Of a stretch of DNA of 64,000 nt, positions 34,654 through 48,200 are shown one piece after another (the stretch's first letter is position 1; each line of letters begins with the position of its first letter). Source of the stretch: Adenophora triphylla var. japonica (Eukaryota > Streptophyta > Magnoliopsida > Asterales > Campanulaceae). The notes below the pieces were generated by a model that worked only from the letters and a program-made list of their open reading frames with translations, made no database searches and was not told the DNA's origin. A program made the position numbers and the translations under genes. The stretch spans positions 248,001-312,000 of the forward strand of contig JAFEMH010001469.1 in NCBI GenBank assembly GCA_022495995.1, written 5' to 3'.

Positions 34654-37367
34654 TGTGAGGACCCCGACCCGGAACCTACACGTGTCCAGTGGGCGTCCTC
34701 AAACTAACCCAAATTTCCTTTAATTTAAAAACTTTTATTTAACTTTCAAATATAAAAACAATTGTTAAAAACCATTTCAAAATATCTCTACACCTTTTCA
34801 CCAAGGAGCAATAGTTGACTAACTTAGGAAGTAAGAAACTATCTTAGTTACAAAAAGGTATTGGTTATAACATAAAATTAAGATTTATAAATACAACTCC
34901 ATAAGTGAATTATACAAAAATACACTTTCTACACCAATCTAAACATAACCCGACAATTCCCAAAATACCACTTCTAAACTCCTTTCCGCCCTTACTTGAT
35001 CGGTCCACCTGTCTCGGGATCTAAAACAGTAAAGGGAGAGGGGTGAGAATAAATCTCAATGAGCTATTATGGGTGCAGCAAGATGCCATACAAAATGCAA
35101 CACGTAGCATGGCAACACTTAACACATTATGAAAGCGGTAAACACCTTACGTTACCTCATTTTACCTTTTCCCGTCTGAACAATAAGTCGTACAACGTGG
35201 GAGTAAAACTCCACTCTTTGGTGAATTGCCTCCAGCACATTCACCTCTTATAGGACTCATACCCCAGAGATCCATATAAGCAAAGATACCTATAATAGAG
35301 TATCCAACAATAATATCTTCCCTCCATACAACAATCGCAACAGTGCAGCAAAGGCTTCTTCATGCTCAATACAGTCGTTAGCACAGCCCCACTCCGTGGC
35401 CACAGAGGGGGAAGGGTCACCGGTATGATGAACCTTCAATCACTTATAGAACAAATCAATAATTGATTGACTTTCATCATACCCACCCGAACATAAACAC
35501 ATTCAAGCACATAATAGATACTTGAATTATAATCCACAAAAAGGGATAATCATATAACGACATGGTAATGTATACTCATGCAAACCAATACTATAGTGCA
35601 ACAACCATTTAATACACTATGCATAGTATCATCAATAAATATGAATGATAACAAATAAATCCACAATTGGGATAACCATACAACCACATAGTAAACATAT
35701 CCATACTTGGAATAACAATGCAATAACTTGCCAAATAATCCACACCGGAATACCATAAAATCAACATGCCATATAATTCACCATTGGAATATAACACCAC
35801 TATATAACACATAATCCACACTTTGGGATGCCACATAACACTTGCCAATTAGTCCATACTTAGGATATTAAGGTACCCATATAATCAATAATTTCACAAC
35901 TTGAATCTAATGCCACAAGGTGATACATACCCATTACCAATTAGCTCAATAGTGAAACCTATAGCTTCTACTCTATTGCAAACTACTCACCAAAGATATG
36001 GAGTAAGTAAGGCCACTATGTATCGTAAACCATTCCTACATTTTCATTATACAATAAGACAAGGCCTCTATGAAGGTTCAAGCTCAATTTACTAAGTGGG
36101 AGTCACAATCTATAAGGGACCAAACAAGGTTACTACACAAATTCTGGTTCAGATTTGAATTCGGAGTTTACTGGGTCTTGGGCGACCGCCCAAACCTCTT
36201 GGGCGACCGCCCAAGAGGGTTTTCAAGCAAATGGTGAGTTACGGGTGTGATGGGCGGCCGCCCAAGCCCCATGGGCGACCGCCCAAGGCGATTTCCGGCT
36301 CAAATTAATTTCTAACTCTTTCTTCTTAACTTCAATTCCTTTTCTTTTCATCCACCCTAATCTTAAGAACACCAAGAGGAAACCCTAGCTTTACCAAGTT
36401 CAACATAATCATGTAAACTCAAAATAATGTAACTCTAGATTATTTATCACTACAATTTCCACCCACTTCAAACCCTCTAGATCATCTTTCATGAACATTA
36501 ATCTCAACCCACTTCCTTTACCAATTTCGAGCTTAACCCTTTTTAATCCCGAATCAACCTATGTTCTTACACTCTTGATCAACAATAACATCCTTCCATA
36601 AGATAAATCAATTCCTCAACTTCCAAGAAGATTTCTAAGGCATTAAACAATCATTTCAATAACAATAACAACATCAAATCATTGATGAGCATACAAAGAA
36701 AAGAAGTCATAATAACTCACTTTAGGTTTTTAGAATAAAATGTTGATCTTCTTAGCTTGACTTGATCCTCTAGATGATCCAAACCCAAAAATGCTCTTGA
36801 TCTTGAAAATGGTGGAGAATGGCTTGGCTTCAAGGCTTGGACATGGGAGCTTCCATGGAATTCTAAAGCTTTCTCTCTAGGGAAAGTATAAGAAATGAAG
36901 GAGGGAGGAGGAAGAAGGGAGGTGGAGTAATAATTTGATAAAAGAGAAGGGAGGGGGGGCCGGATTTGAGGGAGTAGGGGGAAGAGGAGAGGGGACACTT
37001 GGAGGGATTTGGAATGAAGAGGGAATTGGCCCCCCTCTTCTAAATAATTCAAAGCTTACCCATTTTAAAATAAGTTGACTCCTTTAATAAATAAAGACTT
37101 CCCACATTTAATTTAAACCCTCATTTCTAATTCATTATTCCACACATTTTAACTTCATCATACCCTTTATTTATTTTCTATTTTTATTTTCCTTTAAGAT
37201 GCTTTATTTACTTTCTCTAGTAATTCCTAAGATCCTCAAATTATTTCTCAACCATTTTGTCTCAAAATAAGAAATTAAAGACATAAATGAACATATAAAG
37301 TTAACATAAATTTTTAAAAGCATATAATAAAATACTGAAATTGGTGCCTAGGGTCAGGGTCGTTACA
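34654..37367 (-). repeat. 5' LTR of B2 (right copy)
   Basis: It matches the left copy. Differences include CTGG against CCGG and CAG against CG at the start of the palindrome cluster (36143-36173 against 30202-30231). Confidence 0.92.
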
Positions 37368-37372
37368 CAAGA

Positions 37373-40300
37373 TAGAGCTCGACGTTGATCTAGGCCAGCA
37401 CCCCCTCAGGGTCGTCTCGAAGGTACAATTTATTGTAATTGATGTAAACAGTGACTATGCTGCCATACTTGGTATTCCTGGTCAGGTCGCTCTTGGAATG
37501 GTAGCGTCGATCCCTCATCAGCGAGTCAAGTTCCCCACACCTGCTGGAGTAGGCTGCGTACAAGGTACAGCTCGAGCCTACCTGGACCATGTTCTTCGAG
37601 AAAGAAAGAAGAGAGAGCTGGAGATCGAGACAGCTGATGGCTATTTAAAGTTGTCTCAATCAGTCACCAAAACTACCCGACTATCAACAATCACCAACGT
37701 GGAAGAGTCGACCTATCGCTCAAATGACGAGGTCATGCTTGAGTCGACACGTCACTCTAACACCACTGAGGTCGATTCAGATGTAGTTATGGTCGACCAA
37801 GTTATCATAGGCAACCTATGCCTCCAGCTCGACAATAACTCGGGGGCCACCACCACCACCAGCGAGGTTGCAGACAAGTTGGATGACATGATAGCTGAGG
37901 AAGCTCCACATTTGGGGGCTGAGGAAAGACAAAGGGTCAGAGAGATAATAATCGAGACTCTACAATTCAGGGATGGACCAGAGCTAGAAGCTGTGGACGA
38001 GCTAGAGTCAGTAATCACCAACCTTTCTCACCCCGACCAAAAAATCCAGATTGGAAAGCAGCTATCAGTTGAGGAGCGAGCAGAAATCATCGAGTTACTC
38101 AAAGAGAGTAATGATGTCTTCGCATGTAGGGTAGAAGACATGAGGGGAATCAAGGAGGAGGTCGCTGTTCATAGAATCGAAGTCAACCCGACCATAAAGC
38201 CTAGGCCCCAAAAATTGAGAAGCTTTGCTCGTGACAAGGAGGAGGCTATAAAAACCGAGGTACAAAAACTTTTGAGTGCAGGGATAATCAAAGAGGCCAC
38301 TCATACAACCTGGTTGGCCAACGTGGTCATGGTGAAGAAATCAAACGGCAAATGGCGGATGTGTGTCGACTTCACCACTTTGAACCTTGCATGCCCAAAA
38401 GACAGCTACCCTCTTCCTAGAATCGACAAACTTATGGATTCTATTGCTGGTCACTCCACCCTCAGTTTCCTCGACGCTTACTCAGGTTACCACCAGATTA
38501 AGATGCACGAGGATGACATAGTAAAGACAGCATTTCAAGCGGCTGGAGGCATCTACTGCTACAATATGATGCCATTTGGATTGAAAAATGCAGGGGAAAC
38601 TTATCAAAGAATGGTGAACAAAGTCTTTGCCTCACAAATTGGTCGAAATATGGAGGCTTACGTTGACGACATGGTCATTAAAACTAAGGCCGGGAGTCAC
38701 GTAGTCGACCTAAAGGAGACATTCGCCAATTTACGAGCAAACGACATGAAGCTCAACCCCAGCAAGTGTGTGTTTGGAGTGGCAGCTGGCAAGTTCCTTG
38801 GGTTTATGGTGTCGCAACGAGGCATAGAAGCTAATCCAAAAAAAATCAAGGCACTAGTCGACATGAAAGCTCCTACTAGTATCAAAGAAATGCAGCGACT
38901 TAACGGTAGAGTAGCAGCTCTTGGTCGCTTCATATCTAAGTCGGCAGAGAGATCTCTCCCCTTCTTCAAAGCTCTGAGGGGGACGGAAAGCTTTGAATGG
39001 ACGACCGAATGTCATTCGTCGTTCCAACAATTGAAGGATTACCTCGCTACTCCACCTCTACTGAGTAGCCCGACTACTGGTGAGACCTTATTTGTGTATC
39101 TGTCTGTGGGAGACAAGTCGGTTGCAGCAGTTCTGATTAAAGAGGATGAAGGACTTCAAAAACCAGTGTACTACATCAGCAAGGCCTTATCAGATGTGGA
39201 GAACAGATACTACAATGCTGAGAAGGTCGCTTATGCCTTAGTCGTGGCTTCAAGGAAGCTGCGAGCTTATTTTTTGGCTCACCCAATTGTAGTTCTTACA
39301 AATGCTCCCTTAAGGAAAATTCTTCACAAGCCGGAGAGTTCAGGTCGACTTCTCAATTGGTCAATTGCCCTTACTGAATTTGACATTGAGTATCGACCTC
39401 GAAGGGCACTAAAGGCTCAAGCTCTAGCAGACTTCTTGGTCGAGCTTACGTTCACCAAGGAAGATAGCGAGCAGCGAGTTCCAAAGGAAAAAGCTAAGGG
39501 GAAAGAACCAGAGTCCCAGGTAGCTATCAGCTTACCCGACGATTGTTGGAAGGTCTATTCAGACGGGTCAGCGACCAAGAATAGCAGTGGAGCAGGAATA
39601 GTGCTAATTGAACCAGAAACTGGGACAGTGTACGAGGAGTCACTAAGGTTCAAGTTCGATGCTTCCAACAACCAGGCTGAATACGAAGCCTTGATAGCAG
39701 CTATAGAGTACGCCAAGTGTTTTGGGGCAACTAAGATCATGGCTTACTGTGATTCACAACTGATAGTTAACCAGGTCAGAGGCGAGTACGAGGTGTTAAG
39801 TTCCACTTTAATCAAATACTGCGACTTGGTGAAAGAGCTGATAAAGGATTTGGAATTCTGGGAGATTCAGAGGATTGGTCGAGAAGACAATGAGCTAGCC
39901 GACCTCCTCTCGAAATTAGCCACTTCAGATGAACCACATGAAGAGCCTATCTCTTTCCTTGACAACCCAGCATATGAGAGAGTGAAAATCCAATGTGTAG
40001 AGGACACTTCAAGAAATTGGGTTTATGAGAAGTGTTGGATCGAAGAAATGAAAGCATACTTAGAAAGTGGCGAGCTGCCAGATGACGAGAAGAAGGCTCG
40101 AGCTATCAAAAAGAAAGCTCCGAGGTATGTCATTCAAGGAGGCGACTTGTTCAGAAGATCCTATACTCGGCCACTACTAAAGTGCATCCACCCTCAAGAG
40201 GTCGCCCTATTGATACATGAAGTGCATAGTGGAATTTGTGGTGGACACCCGGGGGCCAGGACCCTTGCTGACAAGTTAATCACTTTGGGATACTACTGGC

Positions 40301-41269
40301 CACACATGAGAGCTGATACTCATAACTTCGTTCAACAATGTGATCAATGCCAAAGGTTTGCCAACTTACCTCACATGCCTACAACCGAGCAGACGCCAGT
40401 AATTGCAGCTTGGCCATTCGACATGTGGGGTGTCGACTCGATTGGACCCTTCCCTCCCGCCCGGGGAAACTGCAAGTATGTGATCGTTGCCATAGACTAC
40501 TTCACCAAATGGGTTGAGGCAAAACCATTAGCTCGCATCACAGAGGAGAATGCTATCAATTTCATTCATGATTTCATTTGGTGTCGATTTGGTTTTCCAA
40601 GAGCCATAGTATCTGACAATGGACTGCAGTTCTCAAGAGCCTTCGAAACAGAGATGAATCGGGTAGGAATTAAGCATTGGCAATCTTCTGTCGCCTATCC
40701 TCAAGGAAATGGGCAAGGCGAGGCAGCAAATAAACTTGTTCTATCTTCACTCAAGACAGGACTCGTAGGTCGACGCAACAATTGGTTGGACGAACTCCCA
40801 CTTGCTCTTTGGGCAGTTATTTTGCAAACCATTTCCCGGGGGCTACGGGGAAACCCCTTTGCTCTCACATATGGGTCGAGGCCATGGCACTCTTGAGCTC
40901 AGATTCCCCACTGCTAGAGTGACTTTCTTCAATCAGGAGCAAAATGATATCAACAGATTGATCGACCTGGATCTGATCGACGAGAAGCGAGACACAGCCT
41001 ACCTCCGAATGGTCAACTACAAGCAGCGAACTAAAAGTTACCACGACAAGAGGGTCAAGGCAAGGTCATTCCAAGTTGGGGATTATGTGTTGAGAAAGAT
41101 CGAGGCAACGGGAAGGAGAACCCAACAGAATAAGCTATCTCCTAACTGGGAAGGCCCCTATGTGGTTACTCGAGTCATCAAGGAAGGAACCTACATGATA
41201 GCTCACCCTGGAGGAGAGGAGTTGAAACATCCTTGGCACGCCACCCACCTCATCAAATACTATTTCTAG
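37373..41269 (+). CDS. protease C-half, RT, two RNases H and integrase of element A
   Basis: This resumes the protease after B2, then gives a long frame (37498-40896) with domains in order. RT: WRMCVDFTTLNLACPKDSYP near 38356, FLDAYSGYHQIKMHEDD and the catalytic YVDDMVIKTKAGSH near 38660. First RNase H: FVYLSVGDKSVAAVLIKED and PVYYISKALSDVENRYYNAEK-type words. Second RNase H: VYSDGSATKNSSGAGIVL, NNQAEYEAL, CDSQLIV. Integrase: HEVHSGICGGHPGARTLA, CDQCQRF, VDSIGPFPPARG, SDNGLQF, NGQGEAANK, so the D-D-E residues are visible. A frame change near 40850 (GCTACGGGG where GCTACTGGGG is expected) moves the last 140 residues to 40802-41269. That site is a CTG, so it may be a sequencing error. The C-terminus has no chromodomain. 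Confidence 0.9.
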
Positions 41270-41386
41270 TTTTCAGTTCCCAATTTCAAGCTTATGCTAA
41301 TTCTAGTTTCAAATTGATGTAAGCATGTTCCCTACTTTAATGAAAAGCGCAGTTCATTCGATCAAACATAGTGTTACACTCACCCT

Positions 41387-41858
41387 AACAAGCTCGACTC
41401 TTAGTCAGCTTCGTTCTAACAAGCTCGACTCTTAGTCAGCTTCGTTCTAACAAGCTCGATTTTTAATCAGCTTCGTCTATTTAACAAGTCCGACTCTTAG
41501 TCGACTTCTTTCTAACAAGCTCGACTCTTAGTCAGCTTCGTTCTAACAAGCTCGATTTTTAATCAGCTTTGTCTATTTAACAAGTCCGACTCTTAGTCGA
41601 CTTCTTTCTAACAAGCTCGACTCTTAGTCAGCTTCGTTCTAACAAGCTCGATTCTTAATCAGCTTTGTCTACTTAACAAGTCCGACTCTTAGTCGACTTC
41701 TTTCTAACAAGCTCGACTCTTAGTCAGCTTCGTTCTAACAAGCTCGATTCTTAATCAGCTTTGTTTATTTAACAAGTCCGACTCTTAGTCGACTTCTTTC
41801 TAACAAACTCGACTCTTAGTCAGTCTGTTCTAATTAGCTCGACCATGGGTCAGCTTTA
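41387..41858 (+). repeat. 96-bp higher-order tandem array after pol of element A
   Basis: Each 96-bp unit holds three monomers of about 31-34 bp that begin AACAAG and contain CGAC/GATTCTTAGTCAGCTT variants. The third-type monomer (AACAAGTCCGACTC) starts at 41483, 41579, 41675 and 41771, exactly 96 bp apart. Arrays in the 3' untranslated part are known for Tat-lineage elements and can seed satellites. Confidence 0.92.
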
Positions 41859-42214
41859 ATATTGTGAATAGATTCTACTCATAGTCAATCTCATTCGCAA
41901 AAAAGTTAACCAAGTTTGAGGTCGACTAAATCTGTAAAGATCAAGTCGCCTCTAGGCTCAAGTTGACTCATTTATCTTACCTACATCTAGCTCGACATAC
42001 ACTATGAAATGAAAACATACAACATTCAGTGATCAAAAAGTCAGCTAAGATTAGATATAACAAGTCTCCCAAAAGCGGGCTAAGACTTGAGCAAAACTAA
42101 ACCTACAAAAGTATCATGCCTCCCAAAAAACTGGGCCAAGGCATTCAGATAATGTTAAAACAAAAAACGAAAATGTTGTTTGGGACTTGTTCATTACAGT
42201 TCAATTAAACAAAC
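41859..42214. other. spacer between tandem array and antisense gene
   Basis: Divergent remnants of the array (GCTCGACCATGGGTCAGC at about 41837) fade out. No coding is seen. It may hold the 3' end and poly(A) signals of both the sense RNA and the antisense gene. Confidence 0.5.
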
Positions 42215-45200
42215 TCAAGAGTCATGGTCGACGTCAGTTTGGTCGTCAGTTGCAGCTCGACCCTCACCGTCTTCTCGTTGCTGGGGGCCTATGGGTTTGC
42301 CAGACTCTGAATATACCTGCTCTACTTCAGTCTCCATAGCTTCAGCATCATCCAACTCTTGCAGAACCACATCAAAATTTCTATCAGCAATAGGGGGAGC
42401 TTCCCACTTCTCACAGTTATCTTCTTCATCTTCCTGGGCAATAAAGGCCAAGTCGTTCTCAAGATAGGGGACGAGCGAGTGACCCTGGCGAGCTGTCATG
42501 TCGGCGGGACTCAGAAAACCAACGAGCTAATTGCTCGATGGTAACTGTAGCTGTGGGATCCACCAGTGCTCGACGAGCCATGTGCCTCTTGCCGACCTCA
42601 AGAAAGTCTTGTGCTTTGGCCACAATGGCATTGTAGTATTCATCCCCCTCTTTAAACTTTTCAACTGCAGCTTCAGCAGCATCCTTAGCAGCTTTCTCAA
42701 CAGCAGTCTGGAGATCTTTCTGACCTTTCTCTCGCTCAAGTCGATGCTCTTCATGCAGCTCGAGTAAGAAGGCATCCTTCTCCTTCAGAAGCTTGTTAAC
42801 TGTGGCCAGCTCAGTCTTGGCCTTCTCCAGTTCCTTCTTCTCAGCATCCTTCTCCGCCTCCACCTCCTTGAGTTTGGTTTACTGCAATGCAAGATCAGAC
42901 AGGGCTTTTGTCTTCACCATTTCATTGGCTTCACAAGAGTTGTCCAAATCGTTGTACTTCTCCTTCATATCCGCAAGCTCTTTAGCCTTTTTGGAATAAT
43001 CCCGAAGGGCTTGCCTCTCCCTCTCAATGGAGGCCCTCCAGGAGCTCTTAACTTGCTCGACCATGGTGAGATTCTGTATTCCAGAGAAATCAAGGAAGTG
43101 TTAGCATGTAATTTCAGTTGATCGAGTAAAAGAATAAGCGACTAGAAAGAAAGAGAAAGTGGGAAGTTACCTCGCAATGAGCCATCCCAGATCGAGCTGA
43201 GAATTCTTCAGGCGTTATGCCCTTATCAGCAAAATGAGCCAGCAGACCCACATCCACAGCTCTTCTCACGATCACCTGACCCAAGTTCATGTCTGGGTAG
43301 CGGCGACTCAGGCAATTGACTCCTTCGAGAGGAGGGACATCACTCAACCTCTGCATCATGTCTTCAATAGATTCTTGGTTGGGGCGAGAAGAAGCTGGAG
43401 GAGGTAGAGGTAGTTGGCTCGAAGGGACTGACTTCCCTTTCTCAGTTCGCGCCCTTTTCTTCCTACCAATAAGCTGCTCGTCAGAGTCAACCTCCATCTC
43501 ATCATCTTCAATATTGACGACGTCCAAAGGACTGGCACCATTTGTCCCAGCGCCCGAGGTGGCCGCGTTAGCCTCAGAAATGGGGTCGGAGCTCAAGCTA
43601 GGTCTAACTGACTGTTGGACTCATCACCTCCTCATTGACATTTGTAGAGGAGTCCCGCTCAACAGGGGATCTTCAGGCTCAACCTCCTCCATGGGGATCT
43701 TCCCAGCAATGTCCTTGGGCAGCAAATTATTCCTCACGGCAGCTTCTCTCTCTCTACTCGCTCTAGCATTGGCTGCCCCATGGGCTTTCTTAGCCTTCTT
43801 CTTATCTGACACTCCTACTATTCGAACCATTGCTGCTTCTTGTTCAGGAGTCAAAACTGTACGACATCAAAATAATCAAGGGGTAGACCGACAATTCCAA
43901 AACAGTTCTATGTACGAGCTAGACAGTTCTACATACGAGCAAAACAATTGGCGATCTAATCAATACAATTACTAGCGGTTCTATGTACGAGCTAGACAGT
44001 TCTACATACGAGCAAAACAATTGGCGAGCTAATCAATACAATTACTAGCAGTTCTATGAACGAATTGATTGATTCTACATACAAGCAGGCAAGTGACGAG
44101 CTAAGAGTTAAATATGCAGATCAAGGCAATCCTATATGCCTATAAAAGTTCACTTATGCGAGTTAATAGTGGACAAGCTAAAAGATCTTGGTCAAGTAAA
44201 CCCTTACCACCAATGTGCTCTCCATGGTCTTTGCAATAGTTCTCTGTCTTCTGACAAAATTGACAGTTCTCCTTCAACCTACCCAGAGAATGAGTAACCC
44301 AGTCAGGGTATATCTGCCCTCTCAACACAGGAACAAGGGGCTCCACCACTCCATCCCCAGGTATCATGCCAGCTTGGATATAATTATACTTGGTTGTCCC
44401 TAACAGCTCCCAGCTAATGGGCCTTTTCTCAACCAATGCACACAACTTCCTATACAAAGTTTGGTGCCATGGGGGCTCCCAATAATTCTCCTCGCCAATG
44501 ACGTCTGACTCGCTATTGGGCAAAGGAAACTCCCATCCCATCCTACTCTCCACCCAAACCACATATGAATTCCAGCTGGTATGTTTATTGGGAAGACTGG
44601 CAAACAGCTTTGGAGAATTGGGCTTAGAAGGGGTGCTAATCCCCCAATCAGCCTTGTCAAGCTTGGGAGCGAAAAATTCTTTGAAAACCCTCATGCAGGG
44701 CTCATGGCCTAGAAATCTACATACCATGGCAAAGCAAACCAGTACCCTGCAAGTGTTGGCCCCAAGCTGAAGAGGAAGAGCATCCATACACTCCAGAAAT
44801 TCATTAATAAAGGGATCTAAAGGTAACCTCAAGCGTGCCTCGAATTGACCATAGAAGAATGCAACCCTAGTGGCATCAGTGGTGAAGGTAGCACGATGCT
44901 TGGCCATGAAATCTTTCTTGCTAAAGATGGTTACCCTATAATCCGCCCTACTTACCCCACAAAAATCATAAATCATGGAGTAACGGGACTCCATATTTTT
45001 GTTCCCTAGCAAAGTTCTAGGTGTAGACACCCCATTCTGAATCAATAATTTATGATTACACTACTCTTCGTCTCTCTTTTGTGTTTTGATGAAAGCACAT
45101 TAGTTTCGTCATGTTTCGTTAAGTTTCTAACTAACCTCGTTAGTTTTGGACCTAACTGACTAACGGAATAAACTGAAGAGGACAAAATAGTCATCAGACT

Positions 45201-48200
45201 AGATATCTCGCACGAGATATCATATCTCGCGCGAGATATCCCCTCGACAGGATGTGCAGAAATCACAATTCTTCTCCGTCCCAAACTCTTTTCTTGATAA
45301 ACCTCATCTAATCCGGTTCTCCAATCAGAATTGAGTTCTGGAAGCTTCCTAGGAGTGTTTTACCTCTCCACCTCTACCTCTTAAACCCCTATAAATACTT
45401 GGTGACTTCCACTGTTTCAGAGGTCCAGAATTCCACAACACACACAATTTGTTGGTTTCTCTCCACGAAAGATTCCTTCAAATCACTCACAAAACCTCCC
45501 TAAAATCACCTAAAGTTTGTTTATCAACCCTGTTGATCAACAAACATCCAAACCCGAATCAAGGATTGAGGCGAAGCTCTGTCCGCATCAAGATTTGACT
45601 CTCATATTGAGTCGAAACTCTGCCCAAATCACTTCTCGATCGAGAAAACATCTTAGAACCACGTTCTAAATCAAATCCTCCCTAAACTAGGTAAACTCCT
45701 ATACTTTTACTCTTTTCTTCTTAATCTCTCTCTATTGGCTTTTAGAGTGGTGTAATCCCATCAAAAGGATTAGCCTAGAGTCCCTTCAATCGATGAAGGC
45801 GATCTCGAAGCGTACAATCCGACATTCCTAATCAAGAAATTGATTAGGGTTTTTTTTGTTCTTTATTTAATTGGTAATTAAAAAGATTGATAATACTCAA
45901 TTGGCAAGACCGATCTCCGGATTGGGTGGAATGGATGCTCCTCGACCTACCCATTCGATAACTTAACCCCCGAACCCTCAAATCTCTTTTTAAGATTTTT
46001 CTTATTGTTTTCCTAAATAAATAATAAGTGGCGACTCTGTTATTCGAAAAATTCACGCATCGCTACAGTTTGGCGACTCCGCTGGGGACAATTAATAAGA
46101 GGGTTAGACTTGTGTTACAATTGAGTATTATCAATCTTTTTATTTTTCTGTAAAAATTTGATTTTTCTGGATTTTTTTTGAAATTTTTCGGCACTATTTT
46201 CAAAAAAAAAAACTGTCTGAATACTTATCCAGCGCGAGATATACTAATCTCGCGCGAGATTAGTATTCGGAAGAAAAAAATTTCTGTTCCTTGTATCTGG
46301 CGGCGGCAATTGAAAAGAAAACAAGGTTTGTGTCGGTTGACCTATGCTATGCCACGTTGACTGCAAAAAAAAAAAAAAAAAAAAAAGAAAAAGAAAAGGA
46401 TCCAGGTGACTTTTAAAGGATTCTTTAAAAGTTTGAAAAAAAAAAAAAAAAAAACTTGGATTTCTGACTTTTCTAATGTTGACTGCAGGCATTAAAAAAA
46501 AAAAGGTGGTTTAGGTCATTTAACTTTTGTCAAAGTATGACCTTATTGAAAAAAAAAAAAACAAAACAAAACAGTGACTTAAAACTTCCAAAATAAATCC
46601 AGAAATTTCAAAATAAATTATTATTATTATTTTGCTTGTGCTAACTTTGCAGGGTAGAATAATTTTAATTACTCGAACTGTATACCTGCGTGTGATTGGT
46701 TTTTTAATTTAAAGTCCGGTTCATGGAGGATTCGGGAGTTGTAATTAATTAATTTAATTCTCTCTCTCTCTCTTTAAGTGGAACTACGACGGCCTGAGTC
46801 TTCCTAATTTGGGAGAAACGTAGGCAACCACTTGGTGCGGCCATTATCTGTTTTCTTTTGTTTTCAAAAAAAAAACTTTCTATTTTACTCTATCACCTAG
46901 ATTGACTCTCACACACGCGCACTCATATATAACTGTCATTGCACTACATACCCTCTATAAACCCGGGACCCACACTAAGGACGGATGACGGTAACCACCT
47001 AGTCGCCGGTCTCTCCGAAGTTGGATCATCCCACTCCGCGTATTCAATCCACCTAGATTGTCATATCGCGGGGAGCCTAGCCTTCCAGCCCTGCATCGCC
47101 ACATAATCATGTAGATTGACTTTTTAGGACACTCCGTGACCGGTCGGTTTGATCTTGGAGTCCTTGTAATCCCTTGTCAAGATCGTTTTGTGCAATAATC
47201 CACGGAAAAGAAATCAATAAATTGTCGCTACGGAATTGTCCCTTCGAAAACGTCCCTACGGTTGTCCCTTCGGATTTGCCCCTAAAAAGAGAAAATTTTC
47301 TCATCAAAATTATTGCACAAAACTTGATGTTACTTTGGATTACTCCGACCCCTAGGTCCCTAGGTTTGGTTCTTGAACTTTAGAAACCCCCAAAACGGAT
47401 TTTCCGTCCGACCAAAATTAGGATTAAAATCAGAAAATTGTGACTTTCCGTGGTGAAGTCTCGCGCGAGACTACTTGTCTCGTACGAGATAAGTGTTCGG
47501 TCTTTTCGTGTTTTGGCCAAAACCTTCAAACCTTCAAGCCTTCATTCACCCTATTCAGCCGACTTGTTGGGACTCGATCATGGTTTAACCCGGTTTCTAC
47601 ACGTCTAGGTCCTTCGCCAAAGCTCGACACGATGTCTGCTTCTCCTTCTACCACCGAGGCCGATTTCAACGATGCTAAGGTTCAACTCATCGAAGCCATG
47701 ACTAGGTTGGATGAACAAAGTAAGCAAATTGATGAGCAAAATGTCCAAATGACCGCCCTCATGAAAGAACTCCACGAGTTGAAAGTCAAGAAAGGCAGAA
47801 AACAAAAGCAGAAAGTGGAATCCTCCTCCGATGAAGAGGAATCCTACACCAAAGTGAATAGAAAAACCAAGAAGTCAAGCAAGAAAAAGGAAGAATCCGA
47901 TTCATCCTCTTCCTCATCATCCTCCGATGACGAAGGACATACCTCCAAGGGCACTAAAACCAAGAAAGAAGGCAGTGGTGAAACTACTAAACTTGGTGAC
48001 CATGTTACTAAGAACTACCTCGAGAAGAAACTTGCAAACCTTGACACTTCCAAAGGGTCATTCGTTCCATTTGATCCCGATGCTCTTCAAAAATCCATCA
48101 CTAAGTTTCCTCGCAAGTACAAGACACCCGATATCGCCAAGTTCAATGGTACTACCTGTCCTCGAGCTCATGTTGAGACCTACACTTGGGCCATGCTTCC

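Larger units (their letters stand above)
28714..37367 (-). mobile_element. long-LTR Ty3/gypsy element B2, non-autonomous, inserted in element A
   Basis: It is 8654 bp, in reverse orientation. The LTRs are 28714-31425 and 34654-37367, with TGT...ACA termini, and the target duplication CAAGA is at 28709-28713 and 37368-37372. Primer site and polypurine tract are present on the minus strand. The family is the same as B1 (shared termini, palindromes and decayed pol) but LTR sequences differ between B1 and B2. The two LTRs of B2 are nearly identical. Confidence 0.93.
45022..46067 (+). repeat. 5' LTR of element D
   Basis: It is 1046 bp, against 1065 bp for the right LTR. The 19-bp difference equals one extra palindrome unit in the right copy. 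Few other differences are seen, so insertion is recent. Confidence 0.93.

Noticed and set aside
41387..41858. CRISPR array
   Set aside because: Repeats are contiguous variants without unique spacers, in a plant retrotransposon.
46244..46492. 82-residue minus-strand frame with poly-Phe runs
   Set aside because: Caused by A runs in the leader of element D.
47440..47631. Upstream extension of the D gag frame as part of the protein
   Set aside because: The stretch contains leader palindromes and no Gag-like residues. ATG 47632 begins a typical acidic/coiled N-terminus.
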